From Campylobacter subantarcticus LMG 24377 (lineage in GTDB: Bacteria; Campylobacterota; Campylobacteria; Campylobacterales; Campylobacteraceae): a DNA stretch of 64,000 nucleotides. Shown piece by piece: positions 1-7,628 of this stretch. The notes under the pieces were generated by a model. It saw nothing but the letters and a program-made list of their open reading frames with translations. It did no database searches and was not told the origin of the DNA. Position 1 is the stretch's first letter. Every line of letters starts with the position of its first letter. The stretch is from the NCBI RefSeq assembly GCF_000816305.1, contig NZ_CP007773.1, positions 1,488,001 through 1,552,000 of the forward strand, read 5' to 3'. The position numbers and the translations under genes were made by a program.

Positions 1-358
1 TATCTACTATGATTATCTTTTTTTCTTGTCTAAAAAAATTTAAATATTTTTTATAAATATCTATGTTTAAATCAAAAGGATGAAATCTGATAAAAAAGGC
101 TATGATATTTTGTTCTTTGGCGGTGTTTTTAAATTTTATTATACTTTGCTTGATAAAATTTTCATCATTGCTATTACAAGATAACCCCCCCCCATAACCA
201 TATACGCTTTGTAAATCAAAATATTTAGAAGATTTTATTGGATATTTATTTGCAATGATTTTAAAATATTTATCACCATCGAAATTTTCAAAGACAAACA
301 CTTCTCCATACAATTTCACATAATTTTCATTAAGATAAATATCATTATTAAACTGCAT
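1..358 (-). CDS. FemAB/GNAT-like transferase, 5' part only, phase-variable
   Basis: The minus strand reads open from an ATG at 358, preceded by AAAGG, to the window edge, giving at least 119 residues. The stretch around residues 50-60 reads LQSVYGYGGGLS, which resembles the YGYxGP signature of FemAB-like or GNAT peptidoglycan-bridge and amino-sugar acyltransferases. FIRFHPF follows later, as in that family. A run of nine G encodes the Gly-Gly-Gly of the signature, so the tract sits inside a conserved motif and the gene is in frame (ON) here. It is the last visible gene of a minus-strand run after the LegB-like and methyltransferase genes, so it probably modifies a surface sugar. The exact acyl donor and acceptor are unknown. 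The family assignment rests on a short motif. Confidence 0.6.
   Translation of the reverse strand, partial: MQFNNDIYLNENYVKLYGEVFVFENFDGDKYFKIIANKYPIKSSKYFDLQSVYGYGGGLSCNSNDENFIKQSIIKFKNTAKEQNIIAFFIRFHPFDLNIDIYKKYLNFFRQEKKIIIVD
185..193 (-). repeat. Homopolymeric G9 tract (C9 on the plus strand)
   Basis: Nine consecutive C on the plus strand lie within the FemAB-like reading frame, starting exactly on a codon boundary. Such tracts mediate slipped-strand phase variation in Campylobacter surface genes. Gain or loss of one base would truncate the product at about residue 60. Confidence 0.85.
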
Positions 359-401
359 TATTTTACCTTTAATAATTAGTAATTACCAAAATTTTAACTA
401 T

Positions 402-1124
402 TTACAATTTACTTCCTTCTATGATATAAAGCTCTTTTTCTACAATATCTTTTTCTTTTGAAATTAAAGTTTTAACACAATCAACTTTATAATTTGCTCC
501 ATTATATAATGATACAATATCTTCATCATCACAATATCTAATTTCCCCAGTAAAAGCATCAGGACCTTGAGTAGGCTTACAAGTATGATAAGCTAAATTT
601 TCATCATAATAAAATCCAAGATTATTAAAACTTGGCGTTGCCGAAATAAATTTAGCTTTGGGTTTTAATTTTTTCATAACTTTTTCAATAATTTGTTTTG
701 TTTTATCAAAATCATTATAAGCTAAAGAATAATTATCTATAAAACAGTCAAAACTCTCATCTTCAAATTCATCTAATTTTTCAAAATAATCACCAATTTT
801 TATATCTTTTATAAAGCTTAATAAATTTTCTTCTTTCATTCTTTTTAAAAATCTATCTACTCCATTTTGACTCCACTCTATTCCACTTACACTAAAACCT
901 TCTCTTGCACAAAACCATAAATTTGCTCCTGTGCCAAGTCCTAGTTCTAAGATATTAATATCTTTTCTATTAGAAACATTATAAAAATTTCTGGCTATAA
1001 AGCGTATCAAATATTCACTTGGATATTTACCCCATTCTTTATTTGCAAAGATATTTTCCCAAATTTGAGAGTTATCTCCTAAATTCTTTGAAATTTCAGA
1101 ATTTAAAATAAATTTATTTTCCAT
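402..1124 (-). CDS. SAM-dependent class I methyltransferase
   Basis: The protein has 240 residues. Motif I reads ILELGLGTGANLW at residues 58-70, followed by SGIEWSQNGVDRF with the acidic ribose-binding residue after strand 2. FIDNYSLAYND and a proline-containing KLKPKAKF segment match later motifs of the Rossmann methyltransferase fold. The ATG at 1124 has AAGGAG nine bases upstream. It starts 27 bases after the stop of the LegB-like gene and is followed 43 bases later by the FemAB-like gene, so the three look like one operon. In an LOS locus it probably O- or N-methylates a sugar or amino-sugar substituent, but the acceptor cannot be read from sequence. Small-molecule methylation elsewhere is possible. 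Confidence 0.75.
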   Translation of the reverse strand: MENKFILNSEISKNLGDNSQIWENIFANKEWGKYPSEYLIRFIARNFYNVSNRKDINILELGLGTGANLWFCAREGFSVSGIEWSQNGVDRFLKRMKEENLLSFIKDIKIGDYFEKLDEFEDESFDCFIDNYSLAYNDFDKTKQIIEKVMKKLKPKAKFISATPSFNNLGFYYDENLAYHTCKPTQGPDAFTGEIRYCDDEDIVSLYNGANYKVDCVKTLISKEKDIVEKELYIIEGSKL

Positions 1125-1151
1125 AAATACTCCTTTTTTTAATCTATATGT

Positions 1152-2159
1152 CTAAACATTATAAATATCACTTTTATATTTTTTTAAATTTAAAGAATTA
1201 CTGAACCATTCTATGGTTTGACTTAAACCTTTTTCTATGTCATATTGAGGTATAAAATTAGTAAGATTTTTGATTTTACTATTATCACATCTAAGTCTAA
1301 AAACTTCACTATTTTCAGGCCTTATACGCTCATTTTCTATGATAAATTCCACATTTGAATTCATAAGTTTTTTAATAAGTTCTAAAGTATCTTTAATACT
1401 AATTTCATAATTTGAGCCTATATTTACCACCTCGCCTATAGCATTTTTACATTGAGCTAGCTCTAAAAATCCCGCACAGGTATCTTTTACATAGTTAAAA
1501 TCTCTAGTAGGCGTTACATCTCCAAGCTTGATCTGTTTAGCCCCATTTGCAATTTGCGTGATGATAGTAGGTATAACCGCTCTTGCACTTTGTCTTGGAC
1601 CATAAGTGTTAAAAGGTCTTGCTATGGTTAGTGGAAGATTAAAAGCATTATAAAAACTCATCGCCATTGCATCAGCACCTATTTTACTAGCTGAATAAGG
1701 ACTTTGTGCTTGCAAAGGATGCTTTTCATCAATAGGCACATACAAAGCCGTGCCATAAACCTCACTCGTGCTTGTATGGATGATGCGTTTTGCATTATTT
1801 TCAAGCGCACCTTGACATATGTTTAAAGTCCCATTGACATTAACTTCCACATAAGATGAAGGAGCGATGTAAGAAAATGGTATAGCAATCAAAGCAGCCA
1901 AATGAAAAATGATTTCTACATCTTTAGTGATATTTTTACAAAAAAATGGATCTTGAATATCCCCACAAACTACTTCAATATCTTTCAAACACTCTATATC
2001 CTCAAGCCATCCCCAATGATTAAAAGAATTATACTGGCTTAAAGCTCTAATCTCATATCCATAAAATAACGACTCTTGCATTTTACTTTGCTCATAAAGC
2101 ATTTCAACCAAATGCGAACCTATAAAACCATCTGCACCGGTAACTAATATCTTTTTCAT
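1152..2159 (-). CDS. legB: LegB-like nucleotide-sugar 4,6-dehydratase
   Basis: This is a short-chain dehydrogenase of the extended NAD-dependent epimerase/dehydratase type, 335 residues. It has the glycine motif LVTGADGFIGSH near the N-terminus, STSEVYG near residue 132 and the catalytic YSASK around residues 155-159. The sequence closely recalls C. jejuni Cj1319 (LegB), which dehydrates GDP-GlcNAc in legionaminic acid synthesis. That functional transfer is family knowledge and not proven here. I chose the ATG at 2159 (MKKILV) because GAGAAG lies upstream. An ATG 12 bases earlier has no ribosome site. No other leg genes lie in the window, so it may feed another amino-sugar made with the methyltransferase and FemAB-like genes downstream. 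Confidence 0.75.
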   Translation of the reverse strand: MKKILVTGADGFIGSHLVEMLYEQSKMQESLFYGYEIRALSQYNSFNHWGWLEDIECLKDIEVVCGDIQDPFFCKNITKDVEIIFHLAALIAIPFSYIAPSSYVEVNVNGTLNICQGALENNAKRIIHTSTSEVYGTALYVPIDEKHPLQAQSPYSASKIGADAMAMSFYNAFNLPLTIARPFNTYGPRQSARAVIPTIITQIANGAKQIKLGDVTPTRDFNYVKDTCAGFLELAQCKNAIGEVVNIGSNYEISIKDTLELIKKLMNSNVEFIIENERIRPENSEVFRLRCDNSKIKNLTNFIPQYDIEKGLSQTIEWFSNSLNLKKYKSDIYNV

Positions 2160-2189
2160 ATAACTTCTCATAAATTTTTATATAATAAT

Positions 2190-2369
2190 ACCATTTATAT
2201 AAAAAATAAAGCAATTTTATGGCAAAATTATGAGCATAAAAAGCAAAGTTTAAAACATATTAAAAAATTAGCTAATATTTTTTCATACAAACATTTTAAT
2301 GAAAAAATATTAGAAGTTTTAGAAAAAGAAATTTTAGGGCTGAAGAATAGAGTAATTTATCTATCTTGA
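2190..2369 (+). pseudogene. 3'-terminal remnant of an unknown protein gene
   Basis: About 59 codons read open on the plus strand with no start codon and end at a TGA at 2367. The peptide has coding character, for example KAILWQNYEHKKQSLKHIKK and KILEVLEKEILGLKNR, with charged helices unlike random AT-rich sequence. I do not recognise the family. It looks like the C-terminal scrap of a gene left by recombination. Its last bases overlap the 3' end of the sialyltransferase pseudogene on the other strand. It could still be a chance open frame. Confidence 0.4.
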
Positions 2370-3207
2370 ATACTTCTTAGAAAAATATTTTTTTATAGCA
2401 CTCGGTGTCTTTAAAACATCGTAAATAAATTTGATAAAACTATTAGATAATAAATACATCCTTTTATATCTCCTTATAGCTTTTTCACTTGGGAGCAATT
2501 TTTTTTAATAGCTTCTTGCGGTTTAACTATAGGTTTATATATATTATTGTTTATACCTTTTGCCAAAGGAATAAAATTATTAATAGGGCTTTTTGAGCAT
2601 TATAGAATAAATTTTCACACTATATTTTTTGCAAAAAATTAATATTTTCAACATCTTTGTTTTTATGATGCATAACAGTCTCTTTTAAATCCATTTTACA
2701 ATTGCTATAAAAGTGAGAATTTCCTTGTTCATAAAATCTACCCCATCCAATAAATTTCTTTATAACCACTAGCAACAGCACAGCATATTGCACAAGTGCC
2801 TGTTAACATTTCCACTCGTTCAAAATTACAACAAACATCAAAATCTATAGCAGCGCTAAGATCTTTCAGCTTTGAAAAATAAACATCATATCCATTAGTA
2901 GCCATAGGAAAAAAATATTTAAAATTTTTTCTTAAAATTTTTTCTTTTCTGTCTTGAAAATTATACATCTTACATACTATATCTTCGCACTCATAATCTC
3001 CATTTTGTATAAGCTTTTGAATCATATAATATTGTTCGAAAAATTCCCGTGCAATAAAAAAACATGCTTTTATCTTTTTACCTAGGTAATATTTATCCTC
3101 TAAATAAAAATGATTACACCTAAATACATCATAATCACTAGATAACAAAGAATAGTCAATTTCTTTTAACTAGGTCCATTTCCTACTACAATAACAGCAT
3201 TATTCAT
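2361..3207 (-). pseudogene. GT42 sialyltransferase (Cst-II-like) pseudogene
   Basis: From the ATG at 3207 (ribosome site AGGA) the frame gives MNNAVIVVGNGPS, the conserved GNGPS start of Campylobacter GT42 sialyltransferases, and then hits TAA. One base over, the frame continues with YDVFRCNHFYLEDKYYLGKK, REFFEQYY and YKEIYW, all close to the Cst-II pattern. It breaks again near 2740. Further pieces in shifting frames (FYEQGNSHFYSNC, NNFIPLAKGINNNIYKP, LPSEKAIRRYKRMYLLSNSF) run to a TAG at 2361. At least five frameshifts are needed, most at short homopolymer runs. The gene therefore cannot make an intact enzyme, and sialylation of the LOS by this locus is lost unless another copy exists. Confidence 0.85.
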
Positions 3208-3298
3208 TTTAATCCTAATTCATTGAAATTTTATTAACTTAAAAATTATATATTATTCCATATAAAAATACAAGTTAATTTTTCACAAAAGAAATTAT

Positions 3299-4171
3299 AT
3301 GAAACAAGAAGTTAGTAGTTTTTGGTATACACCTAAAGGTTATAAAGGCATAGGACTAATGGAGCTTTTATCTATAAAATCTTTTATGGATAATGGTTAT
3401 AAATTTATTCTCTATACTTATAATATCGATGATACAGTTTTTAAAAAATTAGATGAATTATTTGATGATTTTGAATTAAGAGATGCAAATGAAATTGTTC
3501 CTTTTGAAAATTATTTTAGTGATGATAGAGGAGCAGGCGTAGCGGCTTTTAGTGATTATTTTAGATATTATATGCTTTATCAAAAAGATGCGATTTGGGT
3601 AGATCTTGATATGATTTGTTTAAATTATATAAATTTAGACCAAGAATATATTCTTTCACAAGAATTAGATGAAGAAAAAAACGCATCAAGAATTACAACT
3701 TCTTTTTTAAAATTTCCAAAAAACAGTGAATTTGGCAAAAACCTAGTCATGCAAGCTGAAAAAATAATAAACAATCAAAAATTAATTAAATGGGGAGTTA
3801 TAGGACCCAATTTCTTAGCAAAAGAAGTTAGTAAATATAATTTAGAAAACTACTTTTGGGAATACAAAAAAACTTGTCAATTTTCATGGCAAAAAACAAA
3901 AAATTTTATAGACCACAAGATGCATTTGGATGAAAATCAACCATTTTTACATTTATTTTCAGAAATGTGGAGAATATACAATTTAAATAAAAATTATTTT
4001 TATAAAAAAGGAATTTATGGAAAATTATTAAAAAAACACAAAATAAAAGACTTGATAGAAAAACTTGACTATCAACTTTCATTTAAAGATAAATATTATT
4101 TTCTATCTGTTATATATCCTAATATTAAATATTATATTTGTCACCCAAAAAGAATATTCAAGAAAAAATAA
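3299..4171 (+). CDS. GT32-type (DXD) glycosyltransferase
   Basis: The 290-residue protein has the hallmark of the sugar-transferase family carrying a DXD motif: FSDYFRYYMLYQKDAIWVDLDM, with the DLD at residues 102-104. The N-terminal FWYTPKGYKGIGLMELLSIKSF also fits this family of capsule and LOS glycosyltransferases. It should be a cytoplasmic enzyme using a nucleotide sugar and Mn2+. It is immediately followed by a GT2 gene one base after its stop, so the two are cotranscribed. The pair points opposite to the flanking LOS genes and looks like an inserted cassette. The start has only a weak upstream GAAA. Donor and acceptor are not predictable. Confidence 0.75.
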   Translation: MKQEVSSFWYTPKGYKGIGLMELLSIKSFMDNGYKFILYTYNIDDTVFKKLDELFDDFELRDANEIVPFENYFSDDRGAGVAAFSDYFRYYMLYQKDAIWVDLDMICLNYINLDQEYILSQELDEEKNASRITTSFLKFPKNSEFGKNLVMQAEKIINNQKLIKWGVIGPNFLAKEVSKYNLENYFWEYKKTCQFSWQKTKNFIDHKMHLDENQPFLHLFSEMWRIYNLNKNYFYKKGIYGKLLKKHKIKDLIEKLDYQLSFKDKYYFLSVIYPNIKYYICHPKRIFKKK

Positions 4172-4172
4172 A

Positions 4173-5141
4173 ATGAATCAAATTTCAATCATACTACCAA
4201 CTTATAATGTAGAAAAATATATAGCTAGAGCATTAGAAAGTTGTATAAACCAAACTTTTAAAGACATAGAAATCATTGTGGTAGATGATTGTGGAAATGA
4301 TAAAAGCATAGACATAGCCAAAGAATATGCTAATAAAGATGGTAGGATAAAAATCATACATAATGAAAAGAATTTAAAACTTTTAAGAGCAAGATATGAA
4401 GGTGTCAAAGTGGCAACTTCACCTTATATCATGTTTTTAGATCCTGATGATTATTTAGAGCTTAATGCTTGCGAAGAATGTATTAATTTACTTTTTAAAA
4501 AAGAAAAAAATGTTGATTTAATATGGTTTAACTTTTTATACGATAAACAAGGTGCTATCAGTAAAGATAACTTTTTAAAAGATAAATTTTATACCATATC
4601 TGAATATTGTCAACTTATATTAAAACAAAAAAATAATATATGCTATTGGAATCTTTGCTCAAAACTAATAAAAAAGCAAATCTATCTAGATGCGCTGTTA
4701 CACTTAAAAAATCAAACAAAACTAACAATGGCAGAAGATGCCTTAGTCTTTTTTTTCATTATATTAAATTGCAAAACAATAATCACAAGCTCAAAAAACA
4801 TATATTATTATTTTCAAAACTGCAAAAGTTCAGTTAATACAAAAGATATAGCGATAATTCAAAAAAATTTATTAGATGAAAAAAAAGTAATTGATTTACT
4901 ACAATCTTTTTTTAAAAACAACAAAAATAATATAGATAAAAATATTTGTAAGCTTTTAAGAAATTTAATCATTGATTTAATGATAAATAATTTACACAGG
5001 GAGATAAAAAAAGCTAATGAGATAAAAAAGCTAAAATTGAAATTTAGCTATATTCCTTACAAGTGCAAAAAAACATACAACAAAACAGTGATAAAATATT
5101 ATATGTTTTTACAATTTTTAGCTAAATGTTTTAATTCATAA
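4173..5141 (+). CDS. GT2 family glycosyltransferase
   Basis: The start at 4173 gives 322 residues beginning MNQISIILPTYNVEKYI, the canonical GT-A opening. An earlier in-frame alternative lies inside the preceding gene and is not needed. IIVVDDCGNDKS and FLDPDDYLELNACEEC provide the nucleotide-binding aspartate and the DXD-like motif near residue 95. The C-terminal third is lysine- and asparagine-rich, as in many Campylobacter LOS glycosyltransferases. It sits one base downstream of the GT32-type gene and converges on the minus-strand GT2 gene ending at 5203. It is expected to add a hexose or HexNAc to the outer LOS core. The sugar specificity is unknown. Confidence 0.8.
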   Translation: MNQISIILPTYNVEKYIARALESCINQTFKDIEIIVVDDCGNDKSIDIAKEYANKDGRIKIIHNEKNLKLLRARYEGVKVATSPYIMFLDPDDYLELNACEECINLLFKKEKNVDLIWFNFLYDKQGAISKDNFLKDKFYTISEYCQLILKQKNNICYWNLCSKLIKKQIYLDALLHLKNQTKLTMAEDALVFFFIILNCKTIITSSKNIYYYFQNCKSSVNTKDIAIIQKNLLDEKKVIDLLQSFFKNNKNNIDKNICKLLRNLIIDLMINNLHREIKKANEIKKLKLKFSYIPYKCKKTYNKTVIKYYMFLQFLAKCFNS

Positions 5142-5202
5142 GTTCTATTGCAACATATAAATATTTTCAATCTAAATCAAAATAAAAATTGCATTAAATA
5201 TT

Positions 5203-6372
5203 TTACCTTTTTACTAAAATTAAAAAATTACGTAATTTATATCTTATTTTCGAAATTTTATAAGGTTTTAATAGTTGTAATTTCTCTTTAATACACAAAG
5301 GATCTTTATCAAATTTTTCAACTTTAAATGCATTTTTGATATAAAAGTATAAAATAACATCCTTTAACAATGATGAAATTTTTTTGTCATGATAATTTTC
5401 TATAAATTGCACCAATTCTAAACTAGTTTGCACCCAACTGGCGTATTTAAAATACTCTTTTGCTAAAGCTGCGTTCTCTTCAAATGCAATAAATATATCT
5501 TTAAAATACGGAAGAATATTATCTTTAGTAATTTTTTTATCTTGATTTGTCAAAGAATTAGCTCGAATTCTATAATAATAAAATACTTTAGGATAGACAT
5601 AAATATTTTTAGCTTGCGAAAAAAGTAAAATTCCAAATAGATGATCTTCGGCAAAAATACCATCTTTAAATTTTAATTTTTTATCATTTATGTAATCAAA
5701 ATCAATCATACCACTCCACGCAAATGCAAAGTCTTTAATGTTTCTTTGTATTAAGCACTCAAGCCACTCTATAGGATTTATTTTACATTCCTCCTTTATG
5801 CCCGTGTCTTTTAAACGACTATGATGTCTAAGATAACTTTTTTCCATATCATGATATTCGATACTATCAAACCAAACCACTTCTACCCCATCCATTCTAG
5901 GTACACATTCTTCTATGCAGTTTAATTCCCAATAATCATCAGAGTCTAAAAAGATAATATAATCTATAATAGGATAGGTAAAGTTAGTTAAATCTTGTTC
6001 GTTATTAAAAGCTTTATAGCTTTTATATACAGTGTATATTTCATAAGGATTATTACCTTCTATGTTAAATTCTATTAAAGAATTTTCTTTTATAGTTTGA
6101 GTTTTGTTTTTGAGTTTATATTCTCCACTAAAATATTCTATACCTACATTTCTAGCACTGCTTAAACCACCATTTTTTTTATCAAAAAGAGTGATTCTTT
6201 TATCTTTTAGAGTGTATTCTTTTACAATATTGAGTGAGTTTTCATCTGTACTGCCATCATTTACGAGTATGATTTCTAAGTTAGTATAAGTTTGATTGAT
6301 TACACTATCTAAACATTCTTTTAGATATTTTTCTACATTGTATATGGGGATTACTACGCCTACGGTTTTCAT
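5203..6372 (-). CDS. GT2 family LOS glycosyltransferase, paralogue 1
   Basis: The 389-residue protein opens VGVVIPIYNVEKYLKECLDS and contains LVNDGSTDENS and GGLSSARNVGIEYF. An insertion of about 50 residues then separates these from IIFLDSDDYWELNCIEEC. This spaced arrangement is typical of Campylobacter LOS transferases of the Cj1136-Cj1138 type. Its first 84 codons and 46 bases upstream nearly duplicate those of the next gene (start 7582), whereas the rest diverges. The upstream 46 bases are a copy of the 3' end of lgtF. It is the distal gene of the waaC-waaM-lgtF run on the minus strand. It probably adds an outer-core hexose with unknown linkage. Confidence 0.8.
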   Translation of the reverse strand: MKTVGVVIPIYNVEKYLKECLDSVINQTYTNLEIILVNDGSTDENSLNIVKEYTLKDKRITLFDKKNGGLSSARNVGIEYFSGEYKLKNKTQTIKENSLIEFNIEGNNPYEIYTVYKSYKAFNNEQDLTNFTYPIIDYIIFLDSDDYWELNCIEECVPRMDGVEVVWFDSIEYHDMEKSYLRHHSRLKDTGIKEECKINPIEWLECLIQRNIKDFAFAWSGMIDFDYINDKKLKFKDGIFAEDHLFGILLFSQAKNIYVYPKVFYYYRIRANSLTNQDKKITKDNILPYFKDIFIAFEENAALAKEYFKYASWVQTSLELVQFIENYHDKKISSLLKDVILYFYIKNAFKVEKFDKDPLCIKEKLQLLKPYKISKIRYKLRNFLILVKR

Positions 6373-6418
6373 ACTTTATCTCCAAGTTGTTTTTTTGTTT
6401 TTTATGGTATCAAGGTAA
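6121..6418. repeat. Direct repeat copy A of the GT2 5' end plus lgtF 3' end
   Basis: About 298 bases match positions 7331-7628 with roughly ten mismatches counted by eye. The repeat covers the first 84 codons of the GT2 gene and 46 upstream bases that correspond to the last codons of lgtF (a degenerate IKNKKTTWR-stop). Identity stops abruptly inside both GT2 genes. This marks a tandem duplication or gene conversion. Confidence 0.85.
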
Positions 6419-6427
6419 AACATTAAA

Positions 6428-7582
6428 TTATTTAAAAAAACTTTTTACTTTTTGCCAAATTTTCCAAAGATCATAAGGAATTCGTGTTTCTATATATGGT
6501 GTGATAATAGGTAATTTTTCTTTTAAATTCAAAGGATCTTTTTTAAATTTTTTAATCATTAAAGCCTTTTTTACATAAAAAGACAAAAAAGTTTCCTTTA
6601 TAGCTAATGCGTTTTCACTTTTTTGATCTTTAAAAAATTCTATCAACTCTAAAGCTGTTATCATCCTACTTGCTGCTTTTAAATAGCTTTTTGCCTCTTT
6701 AGCATTTTCTCCAAAAGCTTCGTATAAATCTTTAAAATACTCTGATACATTTGCTTTTGTAACCTTTTTATCATGATTTGATATGCTATTAGATCTTAGA
6801 ATGCAAACATATAGTGGTTTAGGTAAAATACAAATAGAATTTGAACAAGCAAACAAAACCATACCAAAATGTATATCTTCATTGATAATATAATTAATAA
6901 ACTTTAATTTTATAGACCTTAAAAAGTCAAAATCTATCATTCCCATAACACCAAAAGAAATATCTCTCATACCAACATCTTCTGCTCTTTGCGCATATTC
7001 TTTTGGGCTAACAATACATTCATCATTGTAAGAAAATTTTTGAAATCTCGTTTCCTTTCCCTTATCTTTAATTCCATCTTCATAAATACATTTATAGTCA
7101 AACAATAATACATCTACATTTTGCATTCTTACAACACACTCTTCTATGCAGTTTAACTCCCAATAATTATCAGAATCTAAAAAGATAATATAATCAATCT
7201 TTGGAATTTCTAGTCTTTCATTTGCTAAAGCATTTTTGTGTTTATAAATTTTATAAATATTTTGCGGATTATCACTAATAATCTTAAAAATATTTAATTC
7301 ATCCTCATCTTCAATATATTGTGTTTCATATTCTCCACTAAAATATTCTATACCTACATTTCTAGCACTGCTTAAACCACCATTTTTTTTATCAAAAAGA
7401 GTGATTCTTTTATCTTTTAGAGTGTATTCTTTTGCAATATTGAGTGAGTTTTCATCTGTGCTACCATCATTTACGAGTATGATTTCTAAGTTAGTGTAAG
7501 TTTGATTGATTACACTATCTAAACATTCTTTTAGATATTTTTCCACATTATATATGGGGATTACTATGCCTACGGTTTTCAT
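6428..7582 (-). CDS. GT2 family LOS glycosyltransferase, paralogue 2
   Basis: The 384-residue protein has the same N-terminal GT2 block as its neighbour (IPIYNVEKYLKECLDS, LVNDGSTDENS, GGLSSARNVG). The middle differs, and the metal-binding region reads LDSDNYWELNC where the paralogue has LDSDDYWELNC. The C-terminal half keeps a shared framework (RSNSISNHDKKVTK, KDPLNLKEKL) but is clearly diverged. It begins three bases after the lgtF stop with GGAGATAAAGT upstream, so it is translated within the waaC-waaM-lgtF operon. It most likely transfers a different sugar or linkage from its paralogue. The shared 5' end points to recombination between the two genes. Confidence 0.8.
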   Translation of the reverse strand: MKTVGIVIPIYNVEKYLKECLDSVINQTYTNLEIILVNDGSTDENSLNIAKEYTLKDKRITLFDKKNGGLSSARNVGIEYFSGEYETQYIEDEDELNIFKIISDNPQNIYKIYKHKNALANERLEIPKIDYIIFLDSDNYWELNCIEECVVRMQNVDVLLFDYKCIYEDGIKDKGKETRFQKFSYNDECIVSPKEYAQRAEDVGMRDISFGVMGMIDFDFLRSIKLKFINYIINEDIHFGMVLFACSNSICILPKPLYVCILRSNSISNHDKKVTKANVSEYFKDLYEAFGENAKEAKSYLKAASRMITALELIEFFKDQKSENALAIKETFLSFYVKKALMIKKFKKDPLNLKEKLPIITPYIETRIPYDLWKIWQKVKSFFK

Positions 7583-7628
7583 ACTTTATCTCCAAGTTGT
7601 TTTTTCGTTTTTTATAGTATCAAGATAA
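7331..7628. repeat. Direct repeat copy B, overlapping the real lgtF 3' end
   Basis: This is the partner of the repeat at 6121-6418, in the same orientation and about 1.21 kb away. Here the upstream part is the functional C-terminus of lgtF, so this copy is probably the parent. Recombination between the copies would delete one GT2 gene and create a hybrid. Confidence 0.85.

Noticed and set aside
2738-3148. A stand-alone 136-residue protein starting MLSSDYDVFRC
   Set aside because: It is an internal fragment of the GT42 gene. The true start GNGPS block lies upstream in another frame and the C-terminal pieces lie downstream.
4065-4172. Longer start for the plus-strand GT2 gene
   Set aside because: The extra 36 residues overlap the preceding glycosyltransferase gene, and the GT2 fold begins exactly at the ATG at 4173.
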